Of a DNA stretch of 64,000 bases, positions 58,172 through 64,000 are shown one piece after another (position 1 is the stretch's first letter; every line of letters starts with the position of its first letter). The stretch is from Longimycelium tulufanense. GTDB lineage: Bacteria; Actinomycetota; Actinomycetes; Mycobacteriales; Pseudonocardiaceae. Location of the stretch: assembly GCF_014645795.1 (NCBI RefSeq), contig NZ_BMMK01000011.1, positions 135,629 to 199,628 of the forward strand, given 5' to 3'. The translations under genes and the position numbers were made by a program. A model generated the notes under the pieces. That model made no database searches, was not told the DNA's origin, and saw only the letters and a list, made by a program, of their open reading frames with translations.

Positions 58172-58990
58172 ATGCGATCGATCCGTTCGGTCCTCCGTCT
58201 GTCCCTGGCTCTCCTCGTCCCCGCCGCCTCGGTACTGGTGGCCGCGCCCGCGCAGGCCGTCGAGGTTCGTTACGTCGCGTTGGGTGACTCGTTCTCCTCC
58301 GGCCTCGGCACGCGCGACTACATCCCCGAGAGCGGGGACTGTCGCCGTAGTACCAAGGCATATCCGGCTCTGTGGGCGCGCAACAACGGCGTCACGTCGT
58401 TCGAGTTCGTCGCGTGCTCCGGCGCCACCGCCAACGATGTGCGGACGGGGCAACTGAATGCCCTGAACTCAGCCACCGGCCTCGTCACCGTCTCGGTGGG
58501 CGGCACCGACGCCGGGTTCACCGAAACCATGACCACCTGCCAGATCGGCAGCGACGTCCAGTGCAACCGTGCCGTCGACAACTCCGAACAGTTCATCCGC
58601 AACGAGCTTCCCTCCCGACTCGACACCGTCTACGCGGCGATCCGGGAACGCGCGCCAGCAGCGCGTGTGGTCGTGGTCGGTTATCCGCGGCTGTTCGAGA
58701 TGGGCCCCTGCAACATCTTCGGTGCCATCAGCGAGGCGCGGCGCACCCGACTGAACGAGGTTGCGGACGCGCTTGCCGGGGTTGTCGGGGGTCGTGCCGC
58801 AGCCGCCGGTTTCGACTTCCTGGACGCCCGGGCGCGCTTCGCGGGGCACGGTGTGTGTTCACAGAACGAGTGGATCAACCGGTTGAGCTGGCCGGTGAAC
58901 GAGTCGTACCACCCGAATCTCGACGGGCACGCCAACGGCTACCTCCCTGAGCTCACCGACAAGACCCGCGCAGCAACCACCGCACGCTGA
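58172..58990 (+). CDS. Secreted SGNH/GDSL hydrolase
   Basis: A 272-residue protein. A signal peptide (residues 1-29, ending APAQA) precedes VALGDSFSSG with catalytic Ser40, SGATANDV, and a C-terminal SYHPNLDGHANGY with the catalytic His. Cysteine pairs match actinobacterial secreted lipases. ATG 58172 has GGAGG; the longer frame is not needed. Confidence 0.9.
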   Translation: MRSIRSVLRLSLALLVPAASVLVAAPAQAVEVRYVALGDSFSSGLGTRDYIPESGDCRRSTKAYPALWARNNGVTSFEFVACSGATANDVRTGQLNALNSATGLVTVSVGGTDAGFTETMTTCQIGSDVQCNRAVDNSEQFIRNELPSRLDTVYAAIRERAPAARVVVVGYPRLFEMGPCNIFGAISEARRTRLNEVADALAGVVGGRAAAAGFDFLDARARFAGHGVCSQNEWINRLSWPVNESYHPNLDGHANGYLPELTDKTRAATTAR

Positions 58991-59122
58991 ACGCGCGGTG
59001 CGCGGCTCGTTGCGTAAAGCCGCCAGGTCATCGCGATGTTATGGCGGTTTCGAATGATCCCGACCACCTCACAGTGATGGCAGGTTCCCTTGCCAGGGAA
59101 CAACATCACGAGGGGGTGGACC

Positions 59123-60142
59123 GTGGCCGCTCGGCAACGGCTGTCGGTGCTCGCGGTGGCAGTGGCCACCCTGGGCGCGCTCGTGGCCATCGCACCGCCG
59201 GGACACGGCACAGCGGCGTCCGGCGACACCGAGGTTCGCGAGGTGTTCTCCCCGGACAGCTCGATCACCCGGGTACGGATCCCGAAGCGGAGGCCGACCG
59301 CCGAACCGCTCGGGATCCCCTCCGCCGACGTGGTGCCGATCCACTGGACGGGACCGTCCAACCAGCGGCTGGACCTGGTCTTCGTCGGCGACGGGTACAC
59401 CCGTGACGAGCTGGGCAAGTACCACGACCAGGTGGTGCGGCGATGGCAGCAGCTCCTCGAGGTGGTGCCCTTCGGCCAGCTCGAGGACCGGTTCAACGTG
59501 TGGCAGGTGAACGTCGTCTCGCCGGAGTCCGGGGTGGACAACGACCCGGTCCGCGGCATCAGCCGGAACACCACGCTCGACATGGGCTTCTGGTGCGGTG
59601 GGCTGGAGCGGCTGCTCTGCGTCGACGAGCGGAGGGCCCAGTGGTACGCGGCGTTGGCGCCCGAGGTGGATCAGGTGGTCGCGCTCGGTAACACGACCAA
59701 GTACGGCGGTGCCGGTGGGCGCGTCGCGACGTCGTCCGGCGGCAACGAGCAGGCCGGGCAGATCGTTCCGCACGAGCTCGGCCACTCCCTGGGCGGGCTG
59801 GCCGACGAGTACGACTACCCGAACGACCTGTACCGGGGCACCGAGCCGCGGGAGGTGAACGTCTCGATCCACGACGCCAGGACGCAGCAGGAGCGTCGGC
59901 TCAAGTGGCACCGCTACATCGGCCGGCCCTCACCGGACGGCGGGCTGGTGGGCGCCTTCGAGGGGGCCTACTACCACAGGCGCGGGGTCTACCGGCCCAC
60001 CGAGAACTCCCTGATGCGCTCCCTCGGGCGCCCGTTCAACCTGCCGGGGCGGGACGTGATGGCCGACGCCATCCTGCGCAAGGCCGACGGGCAGCGGCAG
60101 GCCGGCGGGCTGCCGGCAGTGGCCCACCACGGCGCGCACTGA
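59123..60142 (+). CDS. Secreted M64-family metallopeptidase
   Basis: A 339-residue protein. Signal segment (residues 4-30), LDLVFVGDGYTRDELGKYH, then the zinc site PHELGHSLGGLADEYDYP (His217 and the Asp-Glu-Tyr end). GTG 59123 has GGGGG upstream. M64 includes IgA peptidases of gut bacteria; actinobacterial members have unknown substrates. Confidence 0.85.
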   Translation: MAARQRLSVLAVAVATLGALVAIAPPGHGTAASGDTEVREVFSPDSSITRVRIPKRRPTAEPLGIPSADVVPIHWTGPSNQRLDLVFVGDGYTRDELGKYHDQVVRRWQQLLEVVPFGQLEDRFNVWQVNVVSPESGVDNDPVRGISRNTTLDMGFWCGGLERLLCVDERRAQWYAALAPEVDQVVALGNTTKYGGAGGRVATSSGGNEQAGQIVPHELGHSLGGLADEYDYPNDLYRGTEPREVNVSIHDARTQQERRLKWHRYIGRPSPDGGLVGAFEGAYYHRRGVYRPTENSLMRSLGRPFNLPGRDVMADAILRKADGQRQAGGLPAVAHHGAH

Positions 60143-60186
60143 CGCCTCCGCTCGGGCCCAGCGAGCGTAGGCGCTGCGCGCGGGAC

Positions 60187-60236
60187 CCCCGGCTCGGGCA
60201 ACCCGGTTCTGGCGGGGCGGGCAACCCGAGCCGGGG
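60187..60236 (+). terminator. Terminator after the M64 peptidase
   Basis: Perfect 12-base arms (60187-60198, 60225-60236) with a 26-base loop that is itself GC-rich. It follows the peptidase by 45 bases. Confidence 0.65.
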
Positions 60237-60579
60237 CGTCACCAACAGGCGGCCCCGCGCGGCGAGCCTGAACGGAAACCACTTCGATACCCGGCGCTGT
60301 CCTGCCAAACAGCCATCGTGCGTCCGGACACGGCCAAATGTGGTGCGCAGGACCTGTCCAGGCGCGACGGCAGGTTCCGGGGAGTGTGCCTGCCACACCA
60401 CGGACGGCGTGATGTGGCGCCATGCCCCTGTCGAACAGACGGCGAGTGTCCGGGCCCAACGGAGCCGGTGCGCAAGTGCTGCCGAAGCAACCACGGCGGA
60501 AGCCGCACCCCAACATGCCGCAACCGAACCCTGCCCAAGCAACCAGCGGAGGGGGTCCGGGGGCTTGCCCCGGGTGGGG

Positions 60580-60600
60580 TGTGGGGGCTTCGCCCCCACA
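60580..60600. terminator. Tight GC hairpin with A-tail, chromosomal type
   Basis: Nine-base arms (60580-60588, 60592-60600) with a 3-base loop, followed by AAAACACA. It lies in the gene-free 60143-60658 stretch, where I see no other feature than this and the terminator above. Confidence 0.6.
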
Positions 60601-60658
60601 AAACACATAGGCACGAGCCGGTTCGGGCTTTCCGCGAACACACGTCTCCCCGGGCGCG

Positions 60659-60700
60659 TGGGCGATACTGGGATTGAACCAGTGACCTCTACCGTGTCAA
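60659..60700 (-). other. 3' half of tRNA-Val(GAC): attachment-site duplicate
   Basis: The strand reads TTGACAC (anticodon loop, GAC at 60696-60698), GGTAG, variable AGGTC, the T-arm ACTGG-TTCAATC-CCAGT, ATCGCCC and A. Beyond 60700 the sequence stops matching a tRNA: no 5' half exists. Tyrosine integrases recombine at this half and leave such copies. By orientation the element lies to the right and the intact gene at its far end. Confidence 0.8.
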
Positions 60701-60866
60701 CGCGGTTTCGGGTTGTCTACCGAGATCGGCCGGTGACGCGGTGTGCTGTCTGTGCTGGGCTTTGTGTCGACGAGTGTTGTTCTGTGTCGCCTGGTGGCAG
60801 CAGGCCTGCTGACTTCCTGCTGACGCGAGCCAGGGCTGTCTCCTCCCATCAAAGTGGGGGCCGCTC

Positions 60867-61000
60867 GCACCATCCCGTCGACCTGGCAGCGCCCGACCAC
60901 GCCGTGTCAAGGGGGCACCTGCGCTGAGTCCGCAGCCTCGGCGCCGAACCGCCCCCTTGACGCGGCGTGGTAGCCCTTCGGGAGGTCGACGGGATGGTGC
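60867..61000. repeat. 134-bp imperfect palindrome
   Basis: Outer arms are perfect 18-base inverted repeats (60867-60884, 60983-61000). Inner arms (60897-60916, 60951-60970) match at 19 of 20 bases. The gene-free zone 60701-61331 shows nothing else I recognise. It could fold as a long cruciform or be an intergenic palindromic repeat. Confidence 0.75.
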
Positions 61001-61331
61001 GCCAGGGCGGCCACCACGAACCGCAGCGCTCCGACGCTCGGGCCATCCCGGAGACCTGCCGGCCCGGCGAGGGCATCTTTCTTTTCTGGTTGCGGCCCGA
61101 CCGGCGGGACGTCGGCCGTCCTGTCCCGGCCGCGCGCCCGCCGGTCCTGCTCCGTCGCCCCGGCGCGAGACCGGCCGGAGGCCGCACGCTCGCTTGCCGG
61201 GGCGACTCGGACACTGGGGCCGAGCGGGCTGCGCGGGCGGGTCCTGGCGTGCCGGCCGAGCGGCCCGCCGCAGGCGGGCCGCCTTGACCAGGTAGAGAAA
61301 GTTCTCACGACGTGCGCCAGGGTCGGGCGGG

Positions 61332-61556
61332 TCAGGCTGCGTCGGTGGTGACCGTGGTCGCGGCGACTGTGCTCGGGTGCGGGATCGGCAAGCCTTCTTC
61401 GCGCAAGCCCTCGAGGTGGAACGCGATGGCTTCCCTCATCTCCGCGATGGCTTCGGCTTCGGTGTCGCCGAGTGCGACGCATCCGGGCAGATCTGGGCAC
61501 CACGCGCCGTAACCGCCGTCCTCGGCGCGTTCGATGATGATCGCGTAGGTGATCAC
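61332..61556 (-). CDS. hicB: HicB-family antitoxin
   Basis: A 74-residue protein of the HicB fold: YAIIIERAEDGGYGAWCPDL, PGCVALGDTEAEAIAEMREA. GTG 61556 overlaps the HicA stop by 4 bases. There is no C-terminal DNA-binding domain, so autoregulation may differ. It neutralises HicA. Confidence 0.85.
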   Translation of the reverse strand: MITYAIIIERAEDGGYGAWCPDLPGCVALGDTEAEAIAEMREAIAFHLEGLREEGLPIPHPSTVAATTVTTDAA

Positions 61557-61756
61557 ACAGACCTCCGGTCGATGCCTGCTTGTTTCAGGATGCTTCGTTC
61601 GGTGCCGATCGGCAACACCTTGCTGGGTTTGCCCGGCACGGTGACTCGACCTGGCTTCGTAGGGTGACGGTACTGTCGGTGGCTTCCTCGGGTGGCAACG
61701 AGATACCACCCGTCTGCTTCGAGGATTTTGAGAATTTCGCTCACTTTTAACGGCAT
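61553..61756 (-). CDS. hicA: HicA-family mRNA interferase toxin
   Basis: A 67-residue dsRBD-like protein: VSEILKILEADGWYLVATRG, then GSHRQYRHPTKPGRVTVPGK with the catalytic His, and GTERSILKQAGI. It cleaves mRNA when not bound by HicB. The order toxin-antitoxin is typical. It probably helps keep the mobile element. Confidence 0.9.
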   Translation of the reverse strand: MPLKVSEILKILEADGWYLVATRGSHRQYRHPTKPGRVTVPGKPSKVLPIGTERSILKQAGIDRRSV

Positions 61757-61773
61757 GTGCTCCTTGCCTTTGA

Positions 61774-63006
61774 TCAGGTTCGCCTGATCGCGTTCAATTC
61801 TTCAAGGAAAGCACGTGACTCGGCTTCACGGCCATACTCCACTTTGAGGACTGTCGCTAGATCTTGAGAGACCATTGCAAGTGATGGCAGCGACTTTCTG
61901 TCGCCTACGATTGCTCTGCGCCCGTGCGTCACAGCTTCCTCTAGGTCTCCTTCGCGTGCGGCGGCGACACCGAGAGTAATCCGAGCTTCGGCAATGCGCA
62001 TTGGTGACCGTTCGTAGCCGTTGAAATCGGTTCCAACTCTGATCACTTCGTCTGCGAGTGTGCGCGCTAGTCGGTCTTCTCCGATGTGTCGGTAGCAGTC
62101 CATAGCGTAGAAGTCGAACTTCGTGGGATCGACAACGAAATGGTTATCGATGTTGTCCGGATAGGGCAGCGATTCGAGTAGCGAGCGTCCGCGTTCGAGT
62201 GCGTTTTCCATCTCTGCCCGTCGTCCCATGCGCGCCCAGGCTTTTGCCTCCTGTGCAATCAACTGGACGGTGACGCTGTGGCTTCCGGCGGCATCCTGAC
62301 CAGCTTCGGCGGCTGCGATCACACCACGGTAGTCACCTGACGTGAGCGCGAACCATGCACGCATCTCGTGTGCCCAGCCGAGAATTCCGGCGCTGCCGAC
62401 TTCCTCCCCTAGACTGAGCGCCGCTTTTCTTGTCGCTTCAGCCCCTCGGCGGTCACCCGAGTCATACTCGAGGCATCCGACCAGCAATGCTAGCCATCCG
62501 GCTAGTTCGAGCGTTTCGCGCCGCTGGCGGAAACTCAGACGCTGCTCTTGCATTTCGGCGATCCTGCGAAGCCATCGCCTGCCCTCTATGATTAGCTCGT
62601 GCGCTGAGCTTGATGCGTATTCCGAGCACAACCTCTCAACGGTAATGCGGACACCCTGTAGCGTAGCCTCATTGACCGCGGACGCGTTCAGTCGGCTGAC
62701 GATTTCGAGCGTATCCATGCCGGTTGCGCTCAACAGTTCTAGATCGACGGTTCCGGCTTCCTGAGCGGGAGGGAACAGGGCCGCTGTTACCGTACCGAGT
62801 GTGGCCGCGATGATCGGGGCGTAAAAGTTCCCTGGCTTGTTCTCGCCGAGTTCCCATGCCTTCCACCGGCGCAACAGGTTGTCTGTGTCGGGAAGAGGTT
62901 TCTTCGCGTGCGTACGCATTCGCTCCGCAGCTTCGGCCTGCGACCACCCGCGCGCCTCCCGCAGCGACCGAATGCGCTGCGACCAAACAGGAAACTCGTG
63001 GGCCAT
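61774..63006 (-). CDS. XRE-family regulator with TPR-like C-terminal region
   Basis: A 410-residue protein. An HTH occupies about residues 8-65 (IRSLREARGWSQAEAAERMR, then LRRWKAWELG), followed by a long helical TPR-like part with repeats of ~35 residues. Similar to signal-sensing XRE regulators. ATG 63006 has GGGAGAG upstream. It may be controlled by the operator-like dyads at 63.1 kb. Confidence 0.8.
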   Translation of the reverse strand: MAHEFPVWSQRIRSLREARGWSQAEAAERMRTHAKKPLPDTDNLLRRWKAWELGENKPGNFYAPIIAATLGTVTAALFPPAQEAGTVDLELLSATGMDTLEIVSRLNASAVNEATLQGVRITVERLCSEYASSSAHELIIEGRRWLRRIAEMQEQRLSFRQRRETLELAGWLALLVGCLEYDSGDRRGAEATRKAALSLGEEVGSAGILGWAHEMRAWFALTSGDYRGVIAAAEAGQDAAGSHSVTVQLIAQEAKAWARMGRRAEMENALERGRSLLESLPYPDNIDNHFVVDPTKFDFYAMDCYRHIGEDRLARTLADEVIRVGTDFNGYERSPMRIAEARITLGVAAAREGDLEEAVTHGRRAIVGDRKSLPSLAMVSQDLATVLKVEYGREAESRAFLEELNAIRRT

Positions 63007-63101
63007 CTCTCCCCCTTGCGTGGTGGGGCATCCGGTGCTGAGTCTCTCACCGGCATGGCTCGTGGCGAAGGTGCTGCGTTGGTGACGTGAGCGCATCACC
63101 A

Positions 63102-63145
63102 TGTCATCACCGTGACACCACTCGCGACACTGTGGCGAGGGTCAC
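63102..63145. promoter_or_regulatory. Operator-like dyads upstream of the XRE gene
   Basis: A TGTCA/TGACA dyad (63102-63117) overlaps a longer GTGAC-x4-CTCGC / GCGAG-GTCAC arrangement (63112-63145), with further GTGAC copies near 63082. They lie upstream of the leftward regulator, and autoregulation is likely. Confidence 0.55.
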
Positions 63146-63161
63146 TGATCGACGATGCTCG

Positions 63162-63296
63162 ATGGCATGGGAGCAGTCAGAGCACGCGCCGATAGTCAGG
63201 GGCGGATTTCCGTCGTCAGGCGGCGGCCAGCGTTCGCCTTACACGAGTTACAGGACTGTACATATCACCTGGTCAGACGGGTTGAACGACTTATGA
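63162..63296 (+). CDS. Possible 44-residue protein divergent from the XRE regulator
   Basis: Frame MAWEQSEHAPIVRGG... ending in SYRTVHITWSDGLNDL. Good amino acid content but no ribosome site. It overlaps the neighbouring end by 6 bases. Uncertain. Confidence 0.35.
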   Translation: MAWEQSEHAPIVRGGFPSSGGGQRSPYTSYRTVHITWSDGLNDL

Positions 63297-63647
63297 CCGT
63301 TCGTCGTCGGCAGCTAGCTGCCTCTCGACGGCGTCAAGGCGCTGGGTGAGCGCCGTGAGCTGCTCCTTGATGGTGTCCAGCTCCGTCAGGATCGGGTCTC
63401 CGTCGTCCGGGTCGGTCGGCTGCGTGCCGTCGCGAATAGCGGCGAGGTGGCCAGAGGACCAGCCCAGAGCTTCTGAGATGGCAGCCAGTGTGCGGGGGCT
63501 GCGCCGGCGGGGGCGTTCGTTGAACAGCAGTTCGCGGACCGTCATCGGGGCCACTCGCGCCCGCTGCACTAGCTCGGCCTGCGTCATGTCGAGGTCGCTT
63601 AGCCGCTTCTGCATCGCGGCGGCTACAGCTTGCCAGTCCTTCGCCAT
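63291..63647 (-). CDS. HTH regulator with C-terminal coiled coil
   Basis: A 118-residue protein. HTH at residues ~20-62 (LSDLDMTQAELVQRARVAPM, TVRELLFNERPRRRSP), then an acidic hinge (DPDDGDPILTELD) and heptads (IKEQLTALTQRLDAVERQLA). ATG 63647 has a GGAAG site. It is likely the element's repressor or excision regulator. Confidence 0.75.
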   Translation of the reverse strand: MAKDWQAVAAAMQKRLSDLDMTQAELVQRARVAPMTVRELLFNERPRRRSPRTLAAISEALGWSSGHLAAIRDGTQPTDPDDGDPILTELDTIKEQLTALTQRLDAVERQLAADDERS

Positions 63648-63667
63648 GACTTCCCCTGACTCGATGG

Positions 63668-63754
63668 TTTCAGCTCCAATCTTAGCCCTGGTGTCATCAC
63701 TCGAACAGAGTACGCGAAAGACCTTGACGGATCTTATTTCAGCTCTAGTATTAG
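63668..63754. promoter_or_regulatory. Paired direct repeats upstream of the HTH gene
   Basis: An 18-base repeat starting TTTCAGCTC occurs at 63668-63685 and 63737-63754 (15 of 18 identical), centred 69 bases apart in the gene-free 63648-63971 region. Probable regulator binding sites. Confidence 0.55.
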
Positions 63755-63802
63755 AGGTGTCGCTAGACATCGCTCCTGGTGCTGGTGACGGTGACAGCAA
63801 AA

Positions 63803-63835
63803 CGGCCCGGTGGGGCGGCTACCCCGACCGGGCCG
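63803..63835. terminator. Strong hairpin at the right edge
   Basis: Nine-base GC arms plus four G-C pairs (63803-63815, 63822-63835 with one bulge) around CGGCTA. It separates the leftward HTH gene region from the rightward gene that begins at 63972. Confidence 0.7.
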
Positions 63836-63971
63836 AGAGGTGGACTTAGCGGGCGGCTACCCGCGAGGTCCGTGCGCAAGCTTGGCGGCTTCTGCGCTTC
63901 TTGAAGCGTAGAGCGTGCGGGTCATCGCGTCCAGCTCGCCCGTGGGTCCCTGACTTACGGGAGAAGATCAC

Positions 63972-64000
63972 GTGACTGCGGTGTTTGCGGTTCCTGTGGA
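63972..64000 (+). CDS. Start of a rightward gene, cut by the window edge
   Basis: GTG 63972 with GGGAGAAG ~5-8 bases upstream and an open frame (MTAVFAVPV...). Too little sequence remains to identify it. Confidence 0.45.

Overview
The window looks like a high-GC actinobacterial chromosome, probably of the Pseudonocardiaceae/Amycolatopsis type. That placement rests on gene content only and is an inference. The chromosome is interrupted by two pieces of mobile DNA. A very GC-rich chromosomal block (about 45.9-60.66 kb) lies between a clearly lower-GC siphovirus prophage on the left (1 to about 45.8 kb, running off the left edge) and the start of a second integrated element on the right (about 60.70-64.0 kb, running off the right edge).

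Prophage. Almost everything from 45.7 kb down to 3.7 kb is read leftward as tightly overlapping genes. From right to left: an early block of small, often zinc-binding proteins (45.7-42.3 kb) with an SsgA-like protein, a Cas4/RecB-type nuclease and a possible ssDNA-binding protein; a prim-pol, a lipoprotein, a dNMP kinase and a HAD-type phosphatase (41.4-38.3 kb); two paralogous zinc/HTH proteins and a papain-like protease (37.9-35.7 kb); a RepA-type ATPase with a 94-bp inverted repeat beside it and a RusA resolvase (35.3-32.9 kb); then a metallophosphoesterase and an HNH nuclease (30.7-28.8 kb). Structural genes follow in standard HK97-like order: small and large terminase, portal, a fused protease-capsid protein, connector and tail completion genes, tail tube, frameshifted tail chaperones, tape measure, tail tip, holin candidate, two cell-wall hydrolases and a small nuclease (28.6-3.7 kb). 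Strong terminators at 3.6-3.7 kb separate this from a short rightward operon and an XRE/DUF397 pair. No integrase is visible, so the integrase and attL must lie left of the window. The tape-measure frame carries an in-frame amber codon, so the prophage may be defective.

Chromosomal block. msrB lies directly against the prophage. It is followed by stand-alone LigD-type polymerase and ligase genes, a coiled-coil protein, a 27-residue cysteine-rich peptide, a TAP-like alpha/beta-hydrolase lipoprotein that lacks its serine, an Asp23-like pair, a RibD-type reductase, zapE, a Cys/Met-rich four-helix copper-binding protein, rocD, a lactonase-family beta-propeller, an SGNH hydrolase and a secreted M64 peptidase.

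Right element. A 42-bp copy of the 3' half of tRNA-Val(GAC) at 60659-60700, with no 5' half, is a classic integration scar. Its orientation puts the element to the right and the intact tRNA beyond the window. The element shows a 134-bp palindrome, a HicAB toxin-antitoxin pair, an XRE/TPR-like regulator, a second HTH protein with repeated operator-like sites, and the first codons of a rightward gene.
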